Shown: in pieces, positions 1 to 5,482 of the stretch | Layout: each line of letters opens with the position of its first letter | Position numbering within the stretch: the stretch's first letter is position 1 | Source of the DNA: CBDUQN01 sp965369375 | GTDB lineage: Bacteria; Krumholzibacteriota; Krumholzibacteriia; Krumholzibacteriales; Krumholzibacteriaceae | Reading direction: 5' to 3' | Length of the DNA: 6,942 nucleotides | Assembly: GCA_965369375.1 (NCBI GenBank) | Contig: CBDUQN010000122.1 | Location: 1-6,942 of the forward strand | The notes under the pieces: generated by a model | What the model was told of the DNA's origin: nothing | The model's database searches: none | The model's input: the letters and a program-made list of their open reading frames with translations, nothing else | Position numbers and translations under genes: made by a program

Positions 1-48
1 TGCTTCGGGAGCAGGAGGTCGGAGGTTCAATTCCTCTCGCCCCGACCA
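1..48 (+). tRNA. tRNA-Pro(CGG), 3' part only
   Basis: The window opens inside a tRNA. Reading back from the encoded CCA (46-48), the discriminator is A45, the 3' acceptor strand is CGCCCCG (38-44), the T stem and loop occupy 21-37 with the TTCAATT loop, and the variable loop is AGGTC (16-20). The anticodon loop is TTCGGGA (4-10), giving anticodon CGG at 6-8, with G at position 37 as expected for tRNA-Pro. The acceptor ends in G72, so C1 is expected, which is also typical of bacterial tRNA-Pro. Only part of the anticodon stem and everything 5' of it are missing. The next gene begins 7 nt after the CCA. Confidence 0.9.
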
Positions 49-55
49 TTTCAAT

Positions 56-613
56 ATGACGAAACGGCGCCTGCATCTTCACCCTGCTGTGTTCCTCTCT
101 GCGATGATATTTGCCATTGCCGCTTGCTCTCCCTCTCCGAAATATTACGGGCGCCCGAGATATTCAGAGGGAAAGGAGACGACGGCACCGAGCGACGAGC
201 ATAAGCCGCTCCATTTGAATATTGCGCTGTCGCCTCCGGTCAGGAGTTACAGTGAAAAGCGGATCACGAGTCTCTACGGTGAACGAAGGGATCCCCGGTA
301 CAACACGAGGGAATTCCACTACGGGATAGATATCAAGGCCGCCGAAGGAGATGCAGCGCTCGCGTCCGCCGCGGGCAAAGTCATTTTTTCGGGCAGGCAG
401 CGAGGGTTCGGCAAGGTCGTGATAATCGAACACGGCGAGCGGCTCTGCACGGTGTACGCTCACCTGTCATCCTTGAAGGTGAAAAAGGGCGCGAGGGTCG
501 AATCGGGCGAGGTGGTTGGAAGGATAGGGCGGACAGGAAACGCCACCGGCGTGCACCTGCATTTCGAAGTCAGAAAGGAGGGCAAAGCTATAAATCCTCT
601 TGATTACCTTTAG
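56..613 (+). CDS. M23-family murein endopeptidase lipoprotein (NlpD/LytM-like)
   Basis: This is a predicted zinc peptidase that cuts peptidoglycan cross-bridges in the periplasm. The protein has 185 residues. Residues 1-23 are a lipoprotein signal with basic start, hydrophobic core and lipobox IAAC, so Cys24 should be acylated. A short linker to about residue 65 holds no LysM domain. The LytM domain fills the rest. All expected zinc and catalytic positions are visible: H88 and D92 in HYGID, H136 in YAH, and H167 and H169 in HLHFE. It should therefore be active, unlike E. coli NlpD, which is degenerate and only activates an amidase. It sits directly before a sigma-70 gene, as nlpD does before rpoS. 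The ATG start has no Shine-Dalgarno and lies 7 nt after tRNA-Pro; no better start precedes the signal peptide. Confidence 0.9.
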   Translation: MTKRRLHLHPAVFLSAMIFAIAACSPSPKYYGRPRYSEGKETTAPSDEHKPLHLNIALSPPVRSYSEKRITSLYGERRDPRYNTREFHYGIDIKAAEGDAALASAAGKVIFSGRQRGFGKVVIIEHGERLCTVYAHLSSLKVKKGARVESGEVVGRIGRTGNATGVHLHFEVRKEGKAINPLDYL

Positions 614-645
614 CTTGCGCGAACAGCTTCAAGTAACTTATTATT

Positions 646-651
646 AGAGGA
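646..651 (+). promoter_or_regulatory. Ribosome binding site deciding the sigma factor start
   Basis: AGAGGA precedes two adjacent in-frame ATG codons at 655 and 658. Spacing is 3 nt to the first and 6 nt to the second, so 658 is the better start. The difference is one methionine. Confidence 0.6.
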
Positions 652-657
652 ATTATG

Positions 658-1488
658 ATGAGAAGAGACGGCTCCGACGATAAGCTGCAGAAGAGATACT
701 TCAGGGAGATCGGTAGATATCCGCTGCTCACCCATGCCGAGGAGATCGACCTTGCGCGGAAGCTGCACAAAGGTGACGATGAAGCGAGGCGGATGCTGAT
801 CCTCTGCAATCTCAAGCTCGTCATTACCATCGCTAAATCTTACATGACGTACCACATACCGTTTCTCGACCTCATCGAGGAGGGCAACCTCGGTCTGATC
901 AAGGCCGTCAGCCGGTACGATCCTGAAAAGGGCTTCAGATTCAGCACCTATGCATCCTGGTGGATCAAACAGTCGATAGTGAGAGCGATATCCAATTACT
1001 CGAGGACAATCCGGATTCCCATCCATATATTCCAGCTTATGACGAAATATGTTGCCATCGGGGATCAGCTCACCGGCCTCTCGTGCGAGGAGAAAGCCGA
1101 GAAACTGAATATCTCCCCAAAGAAGTGCCGCATGATCGAAGAGCTCATCGGCAACATAAAGGCGCTCGACCTTGCAAGCAGCAAGGACACATTCAATCAA
1201 CTCTCGAGATCGGAGGAAGCGGAAAGTGTCAGCGATCCCGAGAAAATCATTCTGCAGCAGATCGAACACGAAAACCTCGGTAAGCTCATGGAGCGGCTCT
1301 CCGACAGGGAAAAGCTCATCATCAAGATTCGCTACGGCTTCGATGACGGTGAACCGCATACGCTCGCTGAAACAGGCGAGGTGATGAAGGTTTCGAGGGA
1401 ACGTGTCAGGCAGCTCGAGATGCGGGCGCTCAGAAAACTCAAATGCCTGCTCGAAACCGGCGAGAGCCAGGAAACCAAAACATCATAA
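658..1488 (+). CDS. Sigma-70 family RNA polymerase sigma factor, group 2 (RpoS/RpoD-like)
   Basis: This is an alternative sigma factor that directs RNA polymerase to -10/-35 promoters. From ATG 658 it has 276 residues. Region 1.2 is at about 9-38 (QKRYFREIGRYPLLT), region 2 at about 44-125, including the core-binding LIEEGNLGLIKA stretch and the -10 helix with W101, W102 and Q105, then RTIRIPIHI. Region 3 covers roughly 126-200. Region 4 is at 214-263, with the -35 helix VSRERVRQLEMRALRKLK. Region 1.1 and the long non-conserved insert of primary sigma factors are absent, and no RpoH box is seen, so it is group 2 rather than the housekeeping factor. Its place after an nlpD-like gene matches rpoS, the general stress sigma of proteobacteria, but orthology is inference. 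A 12-bp gap to apt indicates co-transcription. Confidence 0.93.
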   Translation: MRRDGSDDKLQKRYFREIGRYPLLTHAEEIDLARKLHKGDDEARRMLILCNLKLVITIAKSYMTYHIPFLDLIEEGNLGLIKAVSRYDPEKGFRFSTYASWWIKQSIVRAISNYSRTIRIPIHIFQLMTKYVAIGDQLTGLSCEEKAEKLNISPKKCRMIEELIGNIKALDLASSKDTFNQLSRSEEAESVSDPEKIILQQIEHENLGKLMERLSDREKLIIKIRYGFDDGEPHTLAETGEVMKVSRERVRQLEMRALRKLKCLLETGESQETKTS

Positions 1489-1500
1489 TCAGGAGGCGGC

Positions 1501-2019
1501 ATGCGTAACGATCTCAAGGCATGGATCCGGAGTGTTCCGGACTTTCCAAAGGAGGGAATCCTCTTTCGCGACATTACACCGGCGCTTCTCGAACCGAGCG
1601 CTTTCAGCACCATTTGTGATCTACTCGCTGAACGTTATGAGAAAAGAGAATTCGAAAAGATCGCGGCTATCGAGTCGAGGGGATTCATCTTCGCCTCGGT
1701 GCTTGCGTATAAACTCGGAAAGGGATTGATACTGCTGAGAAAACCGGGGAAACTTCCCTGGAAGAAGATTACGGAGATCTACGCCCTCGAGTACGGAGAA
1801 GCGACGCTCGAAATGCATATCGATGCCGTGGGAAGCGGGGAACGGGTGCTCATCGTCGATGATCTTCTCGCTACGGGAGGGACGGCGGCGGCCACGGTAA
1901 GGCTGATCGAAAGGCAGGGAGGCATCGTCGAAGAGATCGTTTTCGTCATCGAACTCGAGGCTTTGGGCGGCAGAGACAAACTCGAGGGCAAACCTGTTTT
2001 CAGCCTCCTTGCATTTTGA
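1501..2019 (+). CDS. apt: Adenine phosphoribosyltransferase
   Basis: This cytoplasmic purine salvage enzyme converts adenine and PRPP to AMP and pyrophosphate. At 172 residues it has the usual length of the family. The N-terminal VPDFPKEGILFRDITP block (12-27), ESRGF (58-62), the flexible-loop block RKPGKLPWKKITEIYALEYG (80-99) and the PRPP-binding motif VLIVDDLLATGGT (116-128) are all present and match bacterial Apt closely. The start has an AGGAGG ribosome site at 1491-1496. The gene follows the sigma factor by 12 bp. No terminator is visible before the tRNA-Arg 66 bp downstream. Nothing looks damaged. The link to the sigma factor seems one of transcription rather than shared biochemistry. 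Confidence 0.96.
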   Translation: MRNDLKAWIRSVPDFPKEGILFRDITPALLEPSAFSTICDLLAERYEKREFEKIAAIESRGFIFASVLAYKLGKGLILLRKPGKLPWKKITEIYALEYGEATLEMHIDAVGSGERVLIVDDLLATGGTAAATVRLIERQGGIVEEIVFVIELEALGGRDKLEGKPVFSLLAF

Positions 2020-2085
2020 CCTGGAATCCGCGTTGATAATCATATATGAGATAGAAAGACACTCATTCGAAGAGAGAACGCACGT

Positions 2086-2163
2086 GCCCCCGTAGCTCAG
2101 TCAGGATAGAGCAGCGGTTTCCTAAACCGCGTGTCGGACGTTCGAGTCGTCTCGGGGGCACCA
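2086..2163 (+). tRNA. tRNA-Arg(CCU)
   Basis: This is a complete cloverleaf with encoded CCA. The acceptor GCCCCCG (2086-2092) pairs with CGGGGGC (2153-2159). The D stem is GCTC/GAGC, and the anticodon stem GCGGT/ACCGC (2114-2118 and 2126-2130) encloses TTCCTAA, giving anticodon CCT at 2121-2123, which reads the rare arginine codon AGG. The variable loop is GTGTC. The T stem GGACG/CGTCT encloses TTCGAGT, and the discriminator is A2160. A strong terminator begins 7 nt after the CCA. I saw no clear promoter in the 66 bp before it, so it may be co-transcribed with apt. Confidence 0.96.
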
Positions 2164-2170
2164 GAGATAC

Positions 2171-2217
2171 AAAAAGGGAATTGATCCAAAACTGGTCATT
2201 GGATCAATTCCCTTTTT
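2171..2217. terminator. Bidirectional rho-independent terminator between tRNA-Arg and convergent small RNA
   Basis: This is a perfect 18-bp inverted repeat: aaaaagggaattgatcca (2171-2188) and its exact complement (2200-2217), with an 11-nt loop. The outermost five pairs are A-T, so the hairpin carries a T tract on its 3' side in both directions. On the + strand it ends the tRNA-Arg transcript; on the - strand it ends the predicted small RNA. Confidence 0.92.
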
Positions 2218-2364
2218 ATTAGAGGTAACGAGACAGTGCTCAACCACATTGCATGACGTGTCCCAACCGCCCTTAAGAGGCCTGAGCAGCATGATCGCTT
2301 CGCTTCAAAGGTTGGCTTGAGAGCAGACAGATCACGAATGCGTAGTTCGCAACGTGCCTCGTTG
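2171..2364 (-). ncRNA. Predicted structured small RNA, about 195 nt (6S-like candidate)
   Basis: The call rests on a consensus promoter just upstream and a strong terminator at the end, with no convincing coding frame between. Transcription should start near 2363-2365. The RNA ends pair: AACGAG (2362-2357) with CTCGTT (near 2226-2231), then CACGTTGCG with TGCAATGTG (9 bp including G-U pairs), and an inner stem CCAACC with GGTTGG. This leaves a long, asymmetric, partly open centre. Size, rod shape, central opening and a very strong promoter recall 6S RNA, which binds sigma-70 holoenzyme, but I cannot match its consensus by eye. It is not tmRNA, SRP RNA or RNase P RNA by length and motifs. A 71-codon frame in the same stretch starts upstream of the promoter and ends inside the terminator loop, so it is unlikely to be a gene. 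Confidence 0.55.
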
Positions 2365-2370
2365 TATCCG

Positions 2371-2398
2371 ATTATAGAAAAACTGAGTGGGCTGTCAA
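2371..2398 (-). promoter_or_regulatory. Near-consensus sigma-70 promoter of the small RNA
   Basis: On the - strand, TTGACA (2398-2393) and TATAAT (2376-2371) match the consensus at all 12 positions with a 16-nt spacer. The 40 bases upstream (2399-2440) are very rich in A and T, like an UP element. This is the strongest promoter in the window. Confidence 0.8.
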
Positions 2399-2557
2399 GA
2401 GAAAAATACAAATAATTATCAAATTTTATCTACTGATATATCAATCGATTATACGATAGATATAATATAATGGTTTAAGAATTTCAGTTATCATGACAAT
2501 AATGATTTTTAAATCGGATTCGTGAGGAATTCTGCTATGAATTCTCTGCGGGCGGCG
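2399..2557. other. AT-rich spacer without recognisable gene
   Basis: These 159 bases lie between the small-RNA promoter and the terminator of the opposite unit. They are clearly more AT-rich than the surrounding genes. TATAAT-like strings occur near 2448-2466 on both strands, but none has a matching -35 box. There are only short palindromes (ATCAT/ATGAT near 2492-2508, GAATTC twice at 2527 and 2539). The end next to the promoter may act as an UP element. No coding frame here looks real. Confidence 0.5.
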
Positions 2558-2603
2558 AAAAGAAATATTCCTGCCGATACACCCATTATCGACAGGAATA
2601 TTT
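2558..2603 (-). terminator. Rho-independent terminator for the - strand transcript from the phosphatase and tiny ORFs
   Basis: Arms at 2563-2577 and 2589-2603 pair over 15 bp around an 11-nt loop. Read on the - strand, the single imperfect pair becomes a G-U wobble and the hairpin is followed by TTTCTTTT. On the + strand the same pair would be a C-A mismatch, and the stem is followed by only TTTTCTC, so the - direction is favoured. It is the first good terminator after the phosphatase stop codon, about 260 nt further on. Confidence 0.7.
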
Positions 2604-2631
2604 TCTCGTGAAAGGTTTATCAACTTTAACG

Positions 2632-2679
2632 TCAGCGCAGCCACCACCACAGGTCAATGATGAGCAACAGCGGGAACAT
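2632..2679 (-). CDS. Possible 15-residue hydrophobic micropeptide
   Basis: The predicted peptide is MFPLLLIIDLWWWLR, a tiny hydrophobic sequence with three adjacent tryptophans and a basic end. It is reported because of its start: AGGGGGTGAT just upstream matches the anti-Shine-Dalgarno complement AGGAGGTGAT at 9 of 10 positions, with the GGGGG core 8 nt from ATG. The stop is followed 28 nt later by a terminator. It could be a small membrane peptide, a type I toxin-like peptide (Ibs toxins are about this size) or a tryptophan-sensing leader. The last is weakened because no trp gene follows. The length is too short for composition to prove coding. Confidence 0.35.
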   Translation of the reverse strand: MFPLLLIIDLWWWLR

Positions 2680-2724
2680 TTAAATCACCCCCTGCTTGGT
2701 TTGTGTGTCTGCCTCCATTGCCAT
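2680..2724 (-). CDS. Possible 14-residue upstream ORF in tandem with the micropeptide
   Basis: The peptide would be MAMEADTQTKQGVI. Its TAA stop is followed directly, in the same frame, by the ATG of the next ORF, and its last codons form that ORF's ribosome site. A weak AAGGA-type site (near 2736-2742) lies about 11 nt upstream, which is too far to be convincing. It could be a translational coupler, or the first half of a 29-residue peptide split by one stop codon. Evidence is weak. Confidence 0.18.
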   Translation of the reverse strand: MAMEADTQTKQGVI

Positions 2725-2803
2725 AAAATCGAATTTCCTTTCAGTATCGGATGTACGGGTGAATATGAAGCATATGGCATGCCTGACATCTTATCCATGG
2801 TGG

Positions 2804-2819
2804 AGATAGTTGCCTATCT
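2804..2819. other. Small perfect hairpin in the 3' region of the phosphatase gene
   Basis: AGATAG (2804-2809) and CTATCT (2814-2819) enclose a TTGC loop. Neither strand shows a T tract after it, so it is not a terminator. It may be a protein-binding site or RNA stem, or chance. Confidence 0.2.
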
Positions 2820-2864
2820 TTAAGATTAATAATATATTAAAGGAAATAATGGATGGGTTACGAT

Positions 2865-5333
2865 TCAGGCGATGTTTTTCCGAAGTAGCACAACAGTAGT
2901 GTCATCATGCAAATTATTTTGGCCAAATGCAAGAAGAGTGGCAAATAACTTTGCAAGTATGTCCTCGAGCGATAAATGTTCGTTATTCCGCAAAAATTCA
3001 ATTAATCTTTTTTCTCCGAAGAGCTCGCCCTTATTGTTTCTTTGCTCGTTTACGCCGTCCGTGTATATGATGACGAGATCTCCCTTCTTCAGTTTCACGA
3101 CGCCCTCGCTGTATTTCGAATCGGTCTCGACGCCGATGAGGAGCCCGCCCCTGTGAAGCCTGCTGACCCGTCCGTCCCCGTGCAAAATGATGGGGGGAAA
3201 AGAACCTCCGTTGGCGTAGTGCAGCCGTCCCGAATCGTCATCGTACGTCGCATAGAAAAACGTCGCGAATTTCGTCACATCGCTCCGTTCATAGAGAGAC
3301 TTGCTCAGAGCGGCGAGAACCTTGCCCGGTGATTTCTTCTGTTCGACCTCGGCCCTGAAGCTGGCCTGCAGGGTCGTCATGAGCATCGAAGCCGGTATTC
3401 CCTTGCCGGATACATCCGAAACGGCGATCCCTATCTTTCCCGGTGAAAACTCGACGAAATCATAGAAATCTCCACCGACTTCACGGCTGTTTTTCAGTGT
3501 CGCGAGAAGTGTTGCCTTGCGAAGCCGGGGGGAGGCGGCAGGGAGCAGACGCCGCTGTATCTCGCTCGCCAAATGGATTTCTTCTTCGAGCTTCTCTTTC
3601 TCTATCGAATCTCGGTAGAGCTCAATGCTCCTGAGTGCTATTGCGCTGCGCTCGCCGAGAAGCTCGAGAATCTCGGAATCCGCCTTCGTGTATGGTCTCC
3701 CCGATTTCTTTCCGCCGAGAAGTATAAAGCCGAAGAGCTCCTGTTGCTCGATCAGCGGAATCACAACGGATGTTCCCGACATCGAGAGGAGCTCGCGTGA
3801 CATGCGATCGAGGTAATTTCTGATCCAGAGCCCGTCGAAGTATTCGATCATGAGCGGCAGACGCTCATCTTTCATGAGCTGCATCAAATACGTTCCCCGC
3901 GGAAACGACGTAAGCGGCACCCTCACCGCGACGGGGTAGCTGTTGCGGAGCGTGTATTTTCCCTCGTCATCGCGCAGAAAGAGATGAACGCTTTCCGCCT
4001 CGAAAATCTTCTGAAGCTCCTCGGTTACGAATCCGGAAACGTCGTCGAATGACAGGAGGAACTGGATTTTTCGGGAAAACTCGATCACGCTGTCCCTGAA
4101 AACCTTCCTCGTGCGGTAGAAGGCCTTGTCGACGAGACGCTGTATCCCCGTCTTGGCGGGGATGAAAGTGGCCGCAATGAAAATCACCGCGATGATCGAA
4201 ACCATCGTTTGGCGTAATCCCAGAGCCGTGCTGAAACGCTCGCCCAAGACATTGACGAGTGAATAGTACACGGCGACGAGCAAGACCGTGAGAAGAAGAT
4301 ACACGATGCTTTTCCTGAAGACGATCCCGAGGTCGAACGCGTCGTGCTTTAGGATCGTGTACGCGAATGATATCGAGATGAACGAGAGGAACAGCACGGC
4401 CAAATGATCATACGGTACGATAAACGTGCGCTGAAACTGGGTGATCAGCATAACCGCGGAAATGGGAAGGATACCGAGAGCCACACCCAACAGAGCGATT
4501 CTGAACTTGATCCGCTGCACCCGCTCGGACATGAGGTAGGTTCGAACGAACACAACGATGCTCGCTATCATATATACCGCCCAATAGATCGCCGTGACCG
4601 TTTCGAACGAATGGATTATCTCCTGGCGAATTCCCCTCGAATAGCTCAAGAGCGCCAGGATGAATATCGAAAGAAAGAGCAGCGTGGGGGGGAGGTAGAG
4701 GAAATCCACGGCCCTCGATCTTCTGCTCCCCCGCGTGATCTCCTTTCCCGGAAAGATGAAAAAGAAATGCAGGAAGAAAGCGGGAAGAAATATGAAGCAG
4801 AAGTCATGCAGGAGTTCTCCCGCGATGTGAAAGAGCCTGATCGACGTGATCGGTCTGTCCGTCAGGAGAAACGCGAAGATGAGACAGTTGACGGTGAAGA
4901 GGAATCCGAGGATGTCGGGGCGTTTCAGAATTACGATGGTCCCGACGATCACAAGGGTGATACCGACGATCATGAGTGAAAACTTCCGCAGCATCTGTTT
5001 TTGCGGTTGGTCGATGCTGGAGACGGTAACATGAAAGACGGAATCACCGCGTGCAACCATGTAGATCTGGTCTTTCAGCTCGCCTTTATTATAAACGAGA
5101 CAATTGAAGTGGTTGAGGTTGCGCGGCACGACGCCGTCGACGGAGACGATGCGATCTCCTGAGCGTAAGCTGAGATGCCTGTTCGGACTGTCTTCGCGGA
5201 AGCTCCTGAAGATGAGATTGTGATTTCGTATGCCCGTGTAAGGCGATCGCGAAAAATCCCTTATCCCGAAGAATTCCAATACGATGATCAGAATCGCCGC
5301 CGCGATAATCCCCACGCGCAGAATCCTGTTCAT
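2865..5333 (-). CDS. Membrane PP2C-type serine phosphatase: PDZ-like, multi-TM, GAF, SpoIIE
   Basis: This predicted signalling phosphatase removes phosphate from serine or threonine, typically on anti-anti-sigma proteins. It has 822 residues from ATG 5333. In order: TM helix (5-21); PDZ-like segment (about 45-105, with LRSGDRIVSVDGV), probably outside the cytoplasm; about nine TM helices (117-392); GAF-like domain (about 415-570); coiled linker (570-592); PPM/SpoIIE domain (about 595-820). Metal-binding motifs are intact: GGDFYDF (620-626), DVSGKG (640-645), TDG (758-760) and HDDTT (809-813). An ATG 27 nt further upstream is open, but GGGAGG sits 6 nt before ATG 5333, favouring the shorter form. 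It diverges from the TPR gene. A partner anti-sigma switch is not in the window, so the substrate is unknown. The sensed signal could be a periplasmic peptide or protein end (PDZ) or a small ligand (GAF). Confidence 0.92.
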   Translation of the reverse strand: MNRILRVGIIAAAILIIVLEFFGIRDFSRSPYTGIRNHNLIFRSFREDSPNRHLSLRSGDRIVSVDGVVPRNLNHFNCLVYNKGELKDQIYMVARGDSVFHVTVSSIDQPQKQMLRKFSLMIVGITLVIVGTIVILKRPDILGFLFTVNCLIFAFLLTDRPITSIRLFHIAGELLHDFCFIFLPAFFLHFFFIFPGKEITRGSRRSRAVDFLYLPPTLLFLSIFILALLSYSRGIRQEIIHSFETVTAIYWAVYMIASIVVFVRTYLMSERVQRIKFRIALLGVALGILPISAVMLITQFQRTFIVPYDHLAVLFLSFISISFAYTILKHDAFDLGIVFRKSIVYLLLTVLLVAVYYSLVNVLGERFSTALGLRQTMVSIIAVIFIAATFIPAKTGIQRLVDKAFYRTRKVFRDSVIEFSRKIQFLLSFDDVSGFVTEELQKIFEAESVHLFLRDDEGKYTLRNSYPVAVRVPLTSFPRGTYLMQLMKDERLPLMIEYFDGLWIRNYLDRMSRELLSMSGTSVVIPLIEQQELFGFILLGGKKSGRPYTKADSEILELLGERSAIALRSIELYRDSIEKEKLEEEIHLASEIQRRLLPAASPRLRKATLLATLKNSREVGGDFYDFVEFSPGKIGIAVSDVSGKGIPASMLMTTLQASFRAEVEQKKSPGKVLAALSKSLYERSDVTKFATFFYATYDDDSGRLHYANGGSFPPIILHGDGRVSRLHRGGLLIGVETDSKYSEGVVKLKKGDLVIIYTDGVNEQRNNKGELFGEKRLIEFLRNNEHLSLEDILAKLFATLLAFGQNNLHDDTTVVLLRKNIA

Positions 5334-5339
5334 CGCGAT

Positions 5340-5345
5340 CCTCCC
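5340..5345 (-). promoter_or_regulatory. Ribosome binding site deciding the phosphatase start
   Basis: GGGAGG on the - strand lies 6 nt before ATG 5333. The alternative ATG at 5360 has no comparable site, and the ribosome site would fall inside that longer frame. Confidence 0.75.
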
Positions 5346-5353
5346 TTCACGAC

Positions 5354-5394
5354 TTGACATAACAGAGCTTCGCAGATGGTTGTACGAATGTCAA
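5354..5394. repeat. Inverted repeat TTGACAT/ATGTCAA in the divergent intergenic region
   Basis: Perfect 7-bp arms at 5354-5360 and 5388-5394 are separated by 27 bp, between the divergent phosphatase and TPR genes. Each arm reads TTGACA outward or inward, but no -10 box is found 16-18 nt from either in a useful direction. An operator is possible; chance is also possible. Confidence 0.3.
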
Positions 5395-5467
5395 CGCCTA
5401 ACCAGTCAGCTCAAGGCGGATAAAATTGACTTGAAAAGCCCGGAGCCAACGTGTTAATTAGTTGATG

Positions 5468-5475
5468 AAGGAGGT
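5468..5475 (+). promoter_or_regulatory. Ribosome binding site fixing a TTG start
   Basis: AAGGAGGT, a full anti-Shine-Dalgarno match, lies 7 nt before TTG 5483. The upstream in-frame ATG at 5465 overlaps this site and has none of its own. Confidence 0.85.
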
Positions 5476-5482
5476 AATCAGC

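Noticed and set aside
610..1359. Long 249-codon frame opposite the sigma factor gene
   Set aside because: It is fully antisense to a conserved sigma-70 gene and has no recognisable domain; it is a shadow of codon bias.
2086..2217. Integration site of a mobile element at tRNA-Arg
   Set aside because: No integrase, no repeat of the tRNA 3' end and no insertion sequence in the window; the hairpin after the tRNA is a terminator.
2196..2411. 71-codon - strand frame over the small RNA
   Set aside because: Its start lies upstream of the promoter boxes, it has no good ribosome site, it runs into the terminator loop, and its composition is not protein-like. The RNA reading explains the stretch better.
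2441..2650. 69-codon - strand frame in the AT-rich gap
   Set aside because: It runs through the terminator hairpin and into low-complexity AT-rich DNA, and has no ribosome site.
2558..2679. Classical trp operon attenuator
   Set aside because: Three Trp codons followed by a terminator fit the pattern, but no trp or transport gene follows on this strand, only AT-rich spacer and the small RNA. Kept only as one option.
2608..2823. 71-codon + strand frame in the intergenic region
   Set aside because: The GTG start lies right at the edge of a hairpin without a ribosome site, and the product shows no domain or protein-like pattern.
4404..4979. 191-codon frame opposite the phosphatase membrane region
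   Set aside because: Extremely charged composition is what the complement of hydrophobic codons gives; it is antisense to a clear gene.
5389..5394. TTGACA on the - strand as -35 box for the phosphatase
   Set aside because: The sequence 16-18 nt downstream has no -10 resemblance; the nearest TGTTAT is 24 nt away, too far.
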